A stretch of 64,000 nt of DNA from Permianibacter fluminis (GTDB taxonomy: Bacteria > Pseudomonadota > Gammaproteobacteria > Enterobacterales > Permianibacteraceae). Positions 35,439 to 44,754 of the stretch are shown here, in pieces. The notes below the pieces were generated by a model, which searched no databases, had not been told where the DNA came from, and saw only the letters and a program-made list of their open reading frames with translations. Position 1 is the first letter of the stretch; every line of letters starts with the position of its first letter. The position numbers and the translations under genes are program-made. The stretch is taken from positions 1,116,001 through 1,180,000 of the forward strand of contig NZ_JABMEG010000001.1 in NCBI RefSeq assembly GCF_013179735.1, read 5' to 3'.

Positions 35439-37223
35439 TCAGGTCTTGCCGGCGCGCAAGCCGGCCATGAAGCGGGCTTTTTCTTCGGCCGTGGCGAGGC
35501 CGGAGCGGACCCGTGCTTCCAGATGAGCCGGATCGGCAGCCGCCTGCGCGGCCTCGTGCCGCAGCCGGGTCAGGGCGTCGGCGAAAACTTGCGGCCGCGA
35601 GGCTTCAAAGGTTTCCAGCAATTTCGGGTCGGTATCGGCACCGTCCGGCGCCCACGCGGCCAGTTGGCGCAGGGTGTCTTCGTGCGGGTGGTCGGCGAAC
35701 AGGCCGAGCAGCACGCCGGTATTGACGCCCGGCTGCTCGCGCAGGGTTTGCGCCATCAGCGCCAGCAGCTCGCCACCTTTGAGCGCTTTCAACTCGCGTT
35801 CGGCGTTGACCGGCAGTTCATCGATCAGCGTCGGTTGCTGCAGCAGCAGCGCCAACACCGTCCGCATCGGCGTCATCGCCAGCGGCTTCGGTCGTGTCGG
35901 CGCCCGGCTCGGGCGCGGTGCGGCGGGGCGCTCGGCGATCATGGGCTGGCTCAGCCCGATGCGCTGATTCAGTTCCTGCTCCAGCAGCATTTTGAAGACC
36001 GGGTCGGTGGCTTTGCCTATGAGCGGTTTCGCCAGTGCGGCCAGACGGGCTTTGCCATCGAGGCTGCTGATATCGGTCTGCCGACCGAGCTCTTCAAACA
36101 GATAAGTCGACAGCGGTAGCGACTGCTCACTCAAGCGGACCTTGAACGCCTCGGGGCCTTCCTGCCGCACCAGCGAATCCGGATCTTCGCCATCGGGCAG
36201 GAACAGGAACTTCACCTGCCGGCCTTCCCGTTGCAGGGCAATGGCATGACTGAGCGCTCGCCACGCGGCGCCGCGGCCGGCTTTGTCGCCGTCGAAGCAG
36301 CAGACCACTTCCGGGCAGTAGCGGAACAGCGTTTCCAGGTGGGCGGCGGTGGCGGCGGTACCGAGTGCAGCGACCGCATTCGGGATACCGAATTGGGCCA
36401 GCGCGACCACGTCCATGTAGCCTTCGACCAGCACCATCCGGCTCTGGCTGTCCTTGTGCTGCTTGGCCTCAAACAGGCCGTACAACTCGCTACCTTTGTG
36501 AAAAACCGGCGTTTCCGGCGAGTTCAGGTATTTCGGTTCGCCCTGGTCGAGCACCCGGCCACCAAAGCCGATGACCCGGCCACGGGCATCGCGAATGGGG
36601 AACATGACCCGCTCGCGAAAGCGGTCGTAATGGCCTCTTTGTTCAGGGCCGCCACCATCCTTGGGAATCAGCATGCCGGCCTGTTCCAGCAACTCGCGCA
36701 GACGCGGGCTGGTGCCGACCGCTTTCAGCAAACCGTCCCAGCCGGGCGGCGAATAACCGATGCCGTAATGCTTGGCGATTTCGCCGGAAACCCCGCGCCG
36801 CTTTAGGTACTCGACGCCGGCTATTCCGTCCGTCTCGCGCAGTTTGCGCTGATAGTGTGTACTTGCTTCCGAGAGGATGGCGTAGAGCTCTTGGCGGAGC
36901 CCGGCCTGCGGGTCGCTGCCTTCCTCACGCGGCACTTCGATGCCGAGCCGCTCGGCCAGCAGCTCGACTGCCGACGGGAATTCAATGCGGTCGTAGGCCA
37001 TGACAAAGCCGAGCGCATTGCCGGCCACACCACAGCCAAAACACTTGTAGAACTGCTTGCTCTGCGAAACCGAAAACGACGGGCTTTTCTCGCCGTGAAA
37101 CGGGCAGCAGGCCCAGTAATCCTTGCCCTTCTTTTTCAGCGGCACGCGGCTTTGCACCACATCGACAATGTCGACGCGGGACAGCAAATCCTGAACAAAC
37201 TGCTGGGGAATACGGCCGGCCAC
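35439..37223 (-). CDS. dnaG: DNA primase
   Basis: The 594-residue protein starts at GTG 37223. The N-terminal zinc finger has ligands C40, H43, C61 and C64 (CPFHGEKSPSF…FYKCFGCG), the TOPRIM core has VEGYMDVVALAQFG and CFDGDKAGRGAAWRA, and the C-terminal part is the helicase-binding domain. It synthesises RNA primers at the replication fork with DnaB. It lies 101 bp downstream of yqeY in the macromolecular-synthesis locus. Confidence 0.97.
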   Translation of the reverse strand: MAGRIPQQFVQDLLSRVDIVDVVQSRVPLKKKGKDYWACCPFHGEKSPSFSVSQSKQFYKCFGCGVAGNALGFVMAYDRIEFPSAVELLAERLGIEVPREEGSDPQAGLRQELYAILSEASTHYQRKLRETDGIAGVEYLKRRGVSGEIAKHYGIGYSPPGWDGLLKAVGTSPRLRELLEQAGMLIPKDGGGPEQRGHYDRFRERVMFPIRDARGRVIGFGGRVLDQGEPKYLNSPETPVFHKGSELYGLFEAKQHKDSQSRMVLVEGYMDVVALAQFGIPNAVAALGTAATAAHLETLFRYCPEVVCCFDGDKAGRGAAWRALSHAIALQREGRQVKFLFLPDGEDPDSLVRQEGPEAFKVRLSEQSLPLSTYLFEELGRQTDISSLDGKARLAALAKPLIGKATDPVFKMLLEQELNQRIGLSQPMIAERPAAPRPSRAPTRPKPLAMTPMRTVLALLLQQPTLIDELPVNAERELKALKGGELLALMAQTLREQPGVNTGVLLGLFADHPHEDTLRQLAAWAPDGADTDPKLLETFEASRPQVFADALTRLRHEAAQAAADPAHLEARVRSGLATAEEKARFMAGLRAGKT

Positions 37224-37324
37224 GGTTCAGCTTAGGGTGCGGAGAGGACAGCTATGGTGCCTGCCGGCACCGGCGAGAAACAAGCCGCGCCGTCGGTCGA
37301 CGGCGCGGGATACGGCAACCGGAC

Positions 37325-37774
37325 TCAGCCGCCGAGCTTGGCTTTGATCAGGCCCGACATGGCGCCCATGTCGCAGCGGCCCTGCACTTTCGGCTTCAGC
37401 AGGTTCATCACCTTGCCCATGTCCTTGACGCTGGCGGCGCCGGTTTCGGCAATGGCAGCGACGATCAGGGCGCTCAGTTCGGCCTCGCCGAGCTGTTCCG
37501 GCAGGTAGGCCTGCAGCACCTCGAGCTCGGCCTGCTCGACTGCCACCAGATCAGCGCGGCCGCCGATTTCGTATTGCTTGATCGATTCCCGACGCTGTTT
37601 GATGGCCTTTTCAACGACCGCAAGAATGGCGGTGTCGTCGAGCGTGATGCGGTTGTCCACTTCCTGTTGCTTGATCGCAGACTGCAGCAAACGGATGGTG
37701 CCCAGTTTCTGTTTGTCCTGGGCGCGCATGGCGGTTTTCATGTCTTCGGTGATGCGATCGCGCAAGCTGGTCAT
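37325..37774 (-). CDS. yqeY: GatB/YqeY domain protein
   Basis: The 149-residue protein contains the whole YqeY fold: DRITEDMKTAMRAQDKQKLGTIRLL, then KRRESIKQYEIGGRADLVAVEQAELEVLQAYLPEQL, and the closing MGKVMNLLKPKVQGRCDMGAMSGLIKAKL that resembles the tail of GatB. AAGGAAAA precedes the ATG. Members may assist tRNA-dependent amidation or tRNA recognition, but the function is not fixed. It commonly lies between rpsU and dnaG, as here. Confidence 0.93.
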   Translation of the reverse strand: MTSLRDRITEDMKTAMRAQDKQKLGTIRLLQSAIKQQEVDNRITLDDTAILAVVEKAIKQRRESIKQYEIGGRADLVAVEQAELEVLQAYLPEQLGEAELSALIVAAIAETGAASVKDMGKVMNLLKPKVQGRCDMGAMSGLIKAKLGG

Positions 37775-37830
37775 GGTGTTTTCCTTTTTGTCATGCGGCG
37801 CGTTGGCGCCGGCAAAAACGGTTGAAACGC

Positions 37831-37857
37831 AAAATGCCAGGCACTAGGCCTGGCATC
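37831..37857 (-). terminator. Hairpin between rpsU and yqeY (attenuator/terminator)
   Basis: ATGCCAGGC (37834–37842) pairs with GCCTGGCAT (37848–37856) around ACTAG. On the minus strand the stem is followed by TTTTG. It would reduce read-through from rpsU into dnaG-rpoD, matching the internal terminator known in this position in enterobacteria. Confidence 0.7.
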
Positions 37858-37973
37858 TTTAAGCTCGCTAAACGGTGTACCCGATTGGCAGTTTCGCGCT
37901 GCTGCGCCACCCTGCCTGAGCTCCGGCTGTCGTTGCGGACAGCCAGCAAATCACGTCGTTTACTAAGCGAGGC

Positions 37974-38189
37974 TTAGTACAGACGCTCTTTGCGAATCGA
38001 TTCGCGCGACAGCTTCTTGGCGTAACGCTTGACCGCAGCGGCTTTCTTGCGCTTGCGCTCGGTAGTCGGCTTTTCATAGGCCTCACGCGAGCGGACTTCC
38101 GCCAGGGTGCCGGCTTTTTCGCATGCACGCTTGAAACGACGCAGGGCGACGTCAAACGGCTCGTTTTCTTTGACCTTCACGTTCGGCAT
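37974..38189 (-). CDS. rpsU: 30S ribosomal protein S21
   Basis: The 71-residue basic protein is a standard S21 ([59 protein letters not shown]). S21 joins the 30S platform near the anti-Shine–Dalgarno and helps initiation. It starts the locus and is divergent from tsaD. A leader hairpin (38221–38251) lies about 30 bases before the start. Confidence 0.98.
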   Translation of the reverse strand: MPNVKVKENEPFDVALRRFKRACEKAGTLAEVRSREAYEKPTTERKRKKAAAVKRYAKKLSRESIRKERLY

Positions 38190-38548
38190 TGCAGAACCTT
38201 AAGCTTTCGGGGCATTTACAGCCGCCCCACGGGTACACGGGTGGGAGCGGCCAAATGGCTACTCCCGGAAAGGGGCGACATTCTAGCCAAAGGCCCGGAT
38301 CGATCGCAAACAGATCTTTGGTCAAGCTTTGATCAAAGCCCGATCCCGGTTCGATTCCGGTCCGATCCCGGCCCAGTTCGGTCGGGCCTAGCCCTGATCG
38401 GCACATGGGGCCAGCCGAGATCCGGGCACCCGGCTGGCCCGCCGGGCCGTTACAATGCCGACCCGCCTGCCCCGCTCCCAACCAAAGAGGGCCGGGCTGA
38501 GGGTGACCGCCGGTCAAACCGGCATCTGACCAGAGAAACGCAGCGGCA
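38190..38548. promoter_or_regulatory. Divergent rpsU/tsaD control region with 11-bp phased repeats
   Basis: No gene is present. On the rpsU side, GCCGCCCCAC/GTGGGAGCGGC (38221–38251) makes a hairpin in the rpsU leader. In the middle, CGATCCCGGT, CGATTCCGGT and CGATCCCGGC start at 38341, 38352 and 38363, an exact 11-base period. I found no LexA box like the one in front of E. coli rpsU-dnaG-rpoD. Confidence 0.55.
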
Positions 38549-39556
38549 ATGAAAGTCCTTGGTATCGAGTCTTCCTGCGATGAAACCGGCGTTGCGCTGT
38601 ACGACAGCGAGCGCGGTTTGCTGGCCGACGCGCTCTATTCCCAGGTCGCCATGCATGCCGAATTCGGTGGCGTGGTGCCGGAACTGGCCTCGCGCGACCA
38701 CGTCCGCAAGACCCTGCCGATGATCCGTGAAGTGCTGGCCAAAGCCGGCGTCGAGCGGCCCGACGCCATTGCCTACACCGAAGGTCCGGGCCTGATAGGC
38801 GCGCTGCTGGTGGGGGCGTCGATTGGCCGCAGCCTCGCCTATGGCTGGGGCATTCCGGCCATCGGCGTGCACCACATGGAAGGGCATTTGCTGGCGCCAA
38901 TGCTGGAAGCCGACCGGCCGAGCTTTCCGTTTCTGGCGCTGCTGGTCTCCGGTGGCCATACCCAGATTGTCGATGTCCGTGGCCTTGGCGACTACCAACT
39001 GCTCGGTGAGTCGCTCGACGACGCCGCCGGCGAGGCCTTCGACAAAACCGCCAAGATCATGGGTCTCGGTTACCCCGGCGGCGCCCGGCTGGCGAAAATG
39101 GCCGAGCAGGGTCGGCCGGGTCTCTACAAATTTCCGCGGCCGATGCTCGACCGGCCGCATTGCGATTTCAGTTTCTCCGGGCTGAAAACGGCGGCGCTGC
39201 TCGCCTGGCAGGATTCTGATCAAAGCCAGCAGGCCGTTGCCGATATCGCGCTGGCCTTTCAGGATGCCGTGGTCGACACGCTGGTCGGCAAATGCGAGCG
39301 CGCGCTCAAACAAACCCAGCACAAATCGCTGGTGATCGCCGGTGGCGTCAGCGCCAATCTGCAGCTGCGCGCCAAGATGCAGGCGCTGCTGCAAAAACGC
39401 GGCGGCAAAGCCTATTACCCGCAGCTGAAATACTGCGGCGACAACGGCGCGATGATCGCCTACGCCGGTTGCCAGCGCCTGCTGGCCGGTGAACACCGCG
39501 ACCTGGCCATCAGCGCCCGACCGCGCTGGCCGATGATTGATCTGCGCGCGCCGTAA
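38549..39556 (+). CDS. tsaD: tRNA N6-adenosine threonylcarbamoyltransferase subunit TsaD
   Basis: The 335-residue protein is a full-length TsaD (Kae1/Gcp family). It begins [19 protein letters not shown], contains the metal-binding HxxxH pair in VHHMEGHLL (H109/H113), [12 protein letters not shown], and [18 protein letters not shown], and ends with [13 protein letters not shown]. With TsaB and TsaE it transfers threonylcarbamoyl to A37 of ANN-reading tRNAs, including the tRNA-Ile(CAU) encoded 5 kb away. It is divergent from rpsU, the classic gammaproteobacterial arrangement. Confidence 0.97.
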   Translation: MKVLGIESSCDETGVALYDSERGLLADALYSQVAMHAEFGGVVPELASRDHVRKTLPMIREVLAKAGVERPDAIAYTEGPGLIGALLVGASIGRSLAYGWGIPAIGVHHMEGHLLAPMLEADRPSFPFLALLVSGGHTQIVDVRGLGDYQLLGESLDDAAGEAFDKTAKIMGLGYPGGARLAKMAEQGRPGLYKFPRPMLDRPHCDFSFSGLKTAALLAWQDSDQSQQAVADIALAFQDAVVDTLVGKCERALKQTQHKSLVIAGGVSANLQLRAKMQALLQKRGGKAYYPQLKYCGDNGAMIAYAGCQRLLAGEHRDLAISARPRWPMIDLRAP

Positions 39557-39605
39557 CACTCACTAGTCGCTGCCGCGATGTAGGCGCGCAAATTGGTGCG
39601 TACCG

Positions 39606-39815
39606 CTTCTCCCTCTCCCTTGATGGGGCGAAGCTGGGAATTAACAGAGCACAGCGCTGTTCCAGCGAAGCGCCATGCGCCACAGGCGAATGGCCGGGGC
39701 GCGAAGCGGGTTGGGGAGAGCGTGACCCTGCAGTCAGAGCGGCTGCACACTACAACGAGAGCGGCAGCTTCACCCTCATCCAAACCTTCTCCCGTCAAGG
39801 GAGAAGGCTTACGTT
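39606..39815. repeat. Composite palindromic element (family A, copy 2)
   Basis: It opens CTTCTCCCTCTCCCTTGATG and closes with CCTTCTCCCGTCAAGGGAG, with GTTGGGGAGAG in the middle. An internal piece AACAGAGCACAGCGCTGTTCC is self-complementary. The whole 39557–40022 gap (466 bp) between tsaD and the patatin gene has no coding frame I can support; its last 200 bp show no further structure. Confidence 0.6.
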
Positions 39816-40022
39816 TACCGCTCCCTTGTCAGTCGTCCACCAACAGGACTACGCTTGCAGCGATTCATTCAGCATGTCCTGTCGTCGTTGTTTGCTGAAG
39901 CTCGTTAGCAAACGCGGTGTTCTATCGCCGTTCCGCGCGTTTCTCCATTCTGGTTGTCAGCCGTATTGGCGCTCGCCTTTGCGTTCGCGGCCGGCTGACT
40001 TCGGCAACGCAGGGAGTGCGTC

Positions 40023-42398
40023 ATGGCAAGTGACAGCCGCGAATTCCATCACCCGTCCGCCGTCCGGATGACCGAGCAGCAATTGCTGGCGCGGCGGCGC
40101 GCGGCCGCGCGTGTCGAGCTGGATCAAGTCGAACTTGGCGTTGCGGTCTCCGGTGGCGGCATCCGTTCAGCGACCTTTGCGCTTGGCTTTTTTCAGGGCC
40201 TCGCCCGCGGTGATGGCCGGGTCGGCAATCTGTTACCGAAAGTGGATTGGCTGTCGACCGTTTCCGGAGGCGGCTATTTCGGTAGCTTTCTCGGCCGGCT
40301 GTTTCAAAGCTGCGGCGATCCGCAAAGCGTCACCGAGCAATTGCTCAATCCGCACAGCGGTCCGGTCGAACATCTGCGCCGGCACGGTCGCTATCTGGCG
40401 CCCGGCGGCAACGATGATGGCTGGCTCGCCTTTGCTTACATGCTGCGCAGCTTGCTGATGGTGCAAGTGCTGTTTGCCGCGCTCGCTTACACCGTGGGTT
40501 TGCTGACGCTGTTGCTGTCGCCCTTGCTGGAACCGCTAACCCGGTATTTTTCCACCAGCGCGGTCGGCATCAGTTGGCTGGCGATGATCCAAACCTTTTC
40601 CGGACCGTGGCTTTCGCTGACCATTTTTCCGGTCGCCGGTTTTCTGCTGCTCGGTATCCTCTATTACTTTTACGCGCTGCTCGTCGATGGCGGCGAAGAA
40701 GCGCGCATCGCCCGGCCCTGGCTGATGCTGAGTGCCGATGATGAAAAGCTGCGCCGGCATCGCTATTGCCTGACGCTGTGGCAGGGCCGCTGCTTGACGA
40801 TTCTGGTGTTGCTGCTGGTGTTGGCGCTGCTGCAAGGGCTTGGCACGGTGCTGGCCAATCCCGGCATGCGGGAAAAATTTCTGGATGAGTTTGCAGTCTG
40901 GGCGGCGGGCGTGCTGGCCGGTGCCGAAACCGTGCTGCTGTTCGGTCGCCGGATCATGGCGTCGCTGATCGGTGGCAAAGGCGAGGGTGGCAGCAAATTC
41001 ACGTTGCCGTTGTCAGTGGTCGGCGCGCTGGCCGGCAGTCTGGTGTTGTTGTCGCTGGCCGTGCTCGGCTTTGCATTGGCCGCGCATGTGCTGCATTTCT
41101 ACGGCTGGCCGCGTTACCAACAATTTGCGGTTAGCCATTGGCTGTGGCTTGCCGTGCAAATCGGATTTCTGTTTCTGATCGCCTGTTGGGTCAATCTTAT
41201 CAACTCGACCTCGCTGCATCCGTTTTACTACGCGCGGTTGGCGCGCAGTTTTCTCAGTGCGGCGCTGCTGCGCAATCGAGATGTCATGCGCGGCGCACAA
41301 TGCGGTGCTGGCGGCACCACGCCCGGCGATCTGCCGCTCAGCGATTATCAACCCGACAAGGAAGGTGGCCCGCTGCATCTGATCAACTGCACCATCAATG
41401 AAACAGTGGAAGCAGACAGCAATCTCTGGCGCGCGGATCGCAAAGGCATCAATCTATCGGTGTCGCATTGGCTGTACAGCGTCGGTGCCCGGCACCATTT
41501 GCTGCGCGATCAAAACGGCTGGAGTGCATTGGGGCCATCGTTCCCGACCAAACAGCATCCCAAAGCCATCAACCAGTCACCGACCGGGCGCTTGTTCTCC
41601 GGTTGTGAAGGTCATGAAGAATTGACCGTCGGTCGCTGGGTCGGCATTTCCGGCGCAGCGTTTTCTACCGGCCTCGGTTCGCTGACCCATTGGTGGAGCA
41701 GCGTCATTTGCGCGGTCGGCAATGTTCGGCTGGGTTACTGGTGGCGCACTCGCAAACTGCCGTTCTGGAGTTATTACTGCCCACGGCTGTTCCGCTATAT
41801 GGTGCAGGAACTGCTCGGCTATTTTCGCGGCACCACCGCGCCGTACTGGTACCTGAGCGACGGCGGCCATTTTGAAAACATGGGCGCCTATGAAATGATC
41901 CGGCGGCGGGTACCGGTGCTGGTGATCATCGATGCCGAATGTGATCCGAACTATCAATACCAGGGCTTTGGCAATCTGGTGCACAAGGCGAGGATGGATT
42001 TCGGCTGCGAAATCCGCGTGCTCAGTGACGACGAGCGCCGCGCCCGCTTTGCCGAATCCTCGCCGCTGGTGTCACTGGAAACCCTGCGCGGAAAAATCGA
42101 CGGCGAACTGCGACAGAACGGCGGTCGCGCCAGCCTTGCCGTGGGCTGGTATACCGACAACACCGACGACAGCCGTGAACCTGATATCTGGATTCTGTAC
42201 GTCAAACCGGCCATGTGCGGCGACGAATCGGTTGACCTGCAACACTACCGCAGCGAAAACCCAGACTTCCCGCAGCAAACCACGATGGACCAATTTTTCG
42301 ACGAAGTGCAGTGGGAAAGCTACCGCAAACTCGGCGAACAAACCGGCGTGCAGATGTGCTGTGTAATCGACCGGCTGGTATCACCGGGGCTGGAGTAA
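40023..42398 (+). CDS. Patatin-like phospholipase with a large multi-helix membrane insert
   Basis: The 791-residue protein has GGAG before the ATG. The patatin active-site parts are far apart: the oxyanion GGG at 44–46 (VAVSGGGIRSATFALG) and nucleophile Ser81 (STVSGGGYFGSF) are N-terminal, while the catalytic Asp is ~613 in YLSDGGHFENMGAYE. Between them are six membrane helices (about 140–175, 190–220, 255–275, 290–310, 325–355, 370–392). The C-terminal part (VLVIIDAECDPNYQYQGFGNLVHKAR) fits the end of the patatin fold. It should be a membrane-embedded lipid acyl hydrolase. No effector-system partner (for example a cyclase) is adjacent. Confidence 0.85.
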   Translation: MASDSREFHHPSAVRMTEQQLLARRRAAARVELDQVELGVAVSGGGIRSATFALGFFQGLARGDGRVGNLLPKVDWLSTVSGGGYFGSFLGRLFQSCGDPQSVTEQLLNPHSGPVEHLRRHGRYLAPGGNDDGWLAFAYMLRSLLMVQVLFAALAYTVGLLTLLLSPLLEPLTRYFSTSAVGISWLAMIQTFSGPWLSLTIFPVAGFLLLGILYYFYALLVDGGEEARIARPWLMLSADDEKLRRHRYCLTLWQGRCLTILVLLLVLALLQGLGTVLANPGMREKFLDEFAVWAAGVLAGAETVLLFGRRIMASLIGGKGEGGSKFTLPLSVVGALAGSLVLLSLAVLGFALAAHVLHFYGWPRYQQFAVSHWLWLAVQIGFLFLIACWVNLINSTSLHPFYYARLARSFLSAALLRNRDVMRGAQCGAGGTTPGDLPLSDYQPDKEGGPLHLINCTINETVEADSNLWRADRKGINLSVSHWLYSVGARHHLLRDQNGWSALGPSFPTKQHPKAINQSPTGRLFSGCEGHEELTVGRWVGISGAAFSTGLGSLTHWWSSVICAVGNVRLGYWWRTRKLPFWSYYCPRLFRYMVQELLGYFRGTTAPYWYLSDGGHFENMGAYEMIRRRVPVLVIIDAECDPNYQYQGFGNLVHKARMDFGCEIRVLSDDERRARFAESSPLVSLETLRGKIDGELRQNGGRASLAVGWYTDNTDDSREPDIWILYVKPAMCGDESVDLQHYRSENPDFPQQTTMDQFFDEVQWESYRKLGEQTGVQMCCVIDRLVSPGLE

Positions 42399-42408
42399 GG
42401 GCTGAAAA

Positions 42409-42507
42409 AGTAGGGCGGGTTCGGCGCGTAGCGACAACCCGCCGTTTTGAATTACGCGGCCATCTTCGATGCGTGAAACGGTGGCTTGCTTCGCGAAGCC
42501 ACCCTAC
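42409..42507. repeat. Palindromic repeat (family B type)
   Basis: Starts GTAGGGCGGGTT…AACCCGCC and ends GTGGCTTGC…GCGAAGCCACCCTAC, two stem-loops in a row between convergent genes. Same design as the elements at 18524 and 45485. Confidence 0.72.
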
Positions 42508-42540
42508 GCTGAGCGATTAATCCGCTGTACTCGATATCGG

Positions 42541-43047
42541 CTATTTCTTCTTTTCACTCGCCTCAGAAGCGGTCTTTATTGCGCCGGGTTTGTAGGAGTC
42601 CAGAAGACGCTTCGCAAAGGATTCATCTATCAAAGCTACCGATGTCGACGATTGCATCGACATCCCGGCACCGAGCTGCACGTCAGGCTCGAAGTAGAGA
42701 TAATAAGTTTTCTCAGTAGCGAAATCTATATCCAGCTTAATGGGGGGATTCCCGCATGGAAAATGGTGCTCTATAGCTATTTGATGTGCACCGCCATTGG
42801 CAGGAAACGCCAAATATCGCTCGCGCCTCACTGAGCCAATTTCCTTGCCATCCATATAGATGTCGAAGGCACACATTGAGCCAGCACTGCTTGAACCACG
42901 AAAAAAATATACGGTTGCAGCTTCGGGAAATTCTGAACCTGCTACAGCTCGTTTATCTGCATCTAGTATTCGAATAACAGGTGCTGAGACGCATGCGGTC
43001 AGCGTCAATAATAAGGCACTTGCAGCGACCATCTTCCCTATGTTCAT
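42541..43047 (-). CDS. DUF2846-like lipoprotein
   Basis: The start is ATG 43047 (168 residues) with GAGGAG upstream. The lipoprotein signal ends LTLTACVS. The mature domain (EAATVYFFRGSS, CAFDIYMDGKEIGSVRRERYLAFPANGGAHQIAIEH) has the strand pattern of DUF2846, a small envelope domain. It ends in a Lys-rich tail (EASEKKK). Its base composition is more AT-rich than the surroundings. Function unknown. Confidence 0.68.
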   Translation of the reverse strand: MNIGKMVAASALLLTLTACVSAPVIRILDADKRAVAGSEFPEAATVYFFRGSSSAGSMCAFDIYMDGKEIGSVRRERYLAFPANGGAHQIAIEHHFPCGNPPIKLDIDFATEKTYYLYFEPDVQLGAGMSMQSSTSVALIDESFAKRLLDSYKPGAIKTASEASEKKK

Positions 43048-43208
43048 TGGTACTCCTCGCAATCAAATCAATTTACCTAGATAGAACTCTTAATACCTCG
43101 TAGGTACGCTTAGCAAGCGTAGCCTGGGTCATGCGCAGTATGACCCGGGTTTTTCGTGCACCGTGCAGCACCTTTCCGGAACCCGCTTCGCTTGTTCCGG
43201 ACTATCCA

Positions 43209-43820
43209 TCAACTTTGCGCCACTTTCTTCTGGCCAATCTTGCTTTCCTGCCCACTTATCAACTTCCGGATATTTTCCTGGTGCCGCCAAATCAGCAGCG
43301 CGCTCAAAATCGCCAGCGGCAAGGTGTAGGCGGGCCAATAAAACCAGGCGATTACCGGTGCGGCGGCAAACGCGGTCAGCGCGGCCAGTGAGGAGTAGCG
43401 GAACAGCACGGCCATGATCAGCCAAACCGCGCCGAGGCACAGGCCCAGTCGCCATTCCAGCGCGAAGATCACGCCAAAGCCGGTGGCGACGCCTTTGCCA
43501 CCTTCAAAGCCGAAGAAAATCGGGAACAGGTGACCGAGGAAGGCGGCAAGCGCGACGGCGGCGAGCCAGAGCCCGTCCACGCCGAAGGCTTGCGCCAGCA
43601 GCACCGGGATCACGCCTTTGATGGAGTCACCGGCCAGCGTGATCAGCGCGGCTTTTTTACCGCCGATGCGCATGACATTGGTGGCGCCGGGGTTTTTCGA
43701 GCCCTGCGAGCGCGGGTCGGGCAGGCCGAGCAGGCGGCAAGTGATAATCGCCGCCGATACGGAGCCGGCGAGGTAGGCGAGCAGGACAAAGGCAAGGTTG
43801 AGCAGCAGGTTTGTGGTCAT
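43209..43820 (-). CDS. plsY: Acyl-phosphate:glycerol-3-phosphate acyltransferase
   Basis: The 203-residue inner membrane protein has five helices. The family motifs are AYLAGSVSAAIITCRLLGLPDPRSQGSKNPGATNVMR (broken here into parts: SGSKNPGATNV loop), GHLFPIFFGFEGGKGVATG, and IWRHQENIRKL near the end. It acylates the sn-1 position of glycerol 3-phosphate using acyl phosphate, the first step of phospholipid synthesis. It is divergent from folB, a common arrangement (plsY–folB) in gammaproteobacteria. Confidence 0.97.
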   Translation of the reverse strand: MTTNLLLNLAFVLLAYLAGSVSAAIITCRLLGLPDPRSQGSKNPGATNVMRIGGKKAALITLAGDSIKGVIPVLLAQAFGVDGLWLAAVALAAFLGHLFPIFFGFEGGKGVATGFGVIFALEWRLGLCLGAVWLIMAVLFRYSSLAALTAFAAAPVIAWFYWPAYTLPLAILSALLIWRHQENIRKLISGQESKIGQKKVAQS

Positions 43821-44375
43821 GGTGTCGGAGTAGTGGGCTCGGGACGCGCTGCGGCCCCCTCATCCCTGGCCCTTCTCCCACAGGGGGAGAAGGGAATTCA
43901 ACCCCCTCTCCCTTGATGGGAGAGGGTTGGGGAGAGGGTGAACCGTTCGCGTGCTCGCTAGCGGAGGTCGCGCAGCGTGTGCGCAGCAAAGCCGGCAGTA
44001 TACCGGCGAGCGAAAGCCAAGCCAGTGTGACCAGTGCCGTGTCATACCCAGCGGACACTGACCGGTCAAACCTGACTCGCTAAATCTGACTCACTAAACC
44101 TAAGGACGCTCTGATTGAGTCTGAAAGGAAAGCGTTTCTGTCGTCCCGGCGAACGACTGCATGGATGCAGGAGGTAAAGCAACGCAGGAGCGGTTGCCGA
44201 AACCGGGACCCCTTTTCATCGGCAAAAATGGATACCGGCTTTCGCCGGTATCACAGGGCTTGAACGTAATCAGATGCTCCCTAACCCGCGTATCACGACA
44301 ATGCCGCCGTGACAGCGCGCCGACGAAGCCCGACAATGCTTGCCACCTTCGCCTCCGACACCGAACAGGCCGCTG
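43821..44375. other. Intergenic region between plsY and folB with two repeat elements
   Basis: A family A element (43855–43945, CCCTTCTCCCACAGGGGGAG then CTCTCCCTTGATGGGAGAG) and a family C element (44136–44256, with ATACCGGCTTTCGCCGGTAT as a perfect stem) occupy half of this gap. The remaining sequence holds the divergent promoters, which I cannot place with confidence; no gene is seen. Confidence 0.6.
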
Positions 44376-44741
44376 ATGGACACCATTTATCTCCGCGATA
44401 TCGAACTTGCCGTGACCATCGGCGCGTTTGCCTGGGAACAGAAAATCAGCCAGAAGCTGCTGCTGACATTGACCCTGAAAGTGGATACCCGAGCCGCCGC
44501 TGCCAGTGATGAGCTGGCTGACGCGCTCGATTACGGCGCCGTGCTGTCGCGGGTGCAGGCGCTGGCCGCCGAGTTGTCGCCCGAGCAACCGGTGCGCTTG
44601 CTGGAAACTTTTGCCGAGCGCATCGCGACCACGATTCTGGCCGAGTTTGGCAAAGTGCAAAGCCTGACGGTGGATCTGGCCAAGGTTTTCATTTTCCCGC
44701 AGGTGCCGCGGATTGGTGTGGTGATTGAGCGGGGCCGGTAA
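44376..44741 (+). CDS. folB: Dihydroneopterin aldolase
   Basis: The start is ATG 44376 (121 residues). The family pattern is clear: MDTIYLRDIELAVTIGAFAWEQ, DYGAVLSRVQALAAE, and RLLETFAERIATTIL with the conserved catalytic Glu/Lys region up to KVFIFPQVPRIGVVIER. It converts dihydroneopterin to 6-hydroxymethyl-dihydropterin plus glycolaldehyde. It is followed by folK 222 bp later; the gap holds a repeat element. Confidence 0.94.
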   Translation: MDTIYLRDIELAVTIGAFAWEQKISQKLLLTLTLKVDTRAAAASDELADALDYGAVLSRVQALAAELSPEQPVRLLETFAERIATTILAEFGKVQSLTVDLAKVFIFPQVPRIGVVIERGR

Positions 44742-44754
44742 GGCTGCAATCCGA

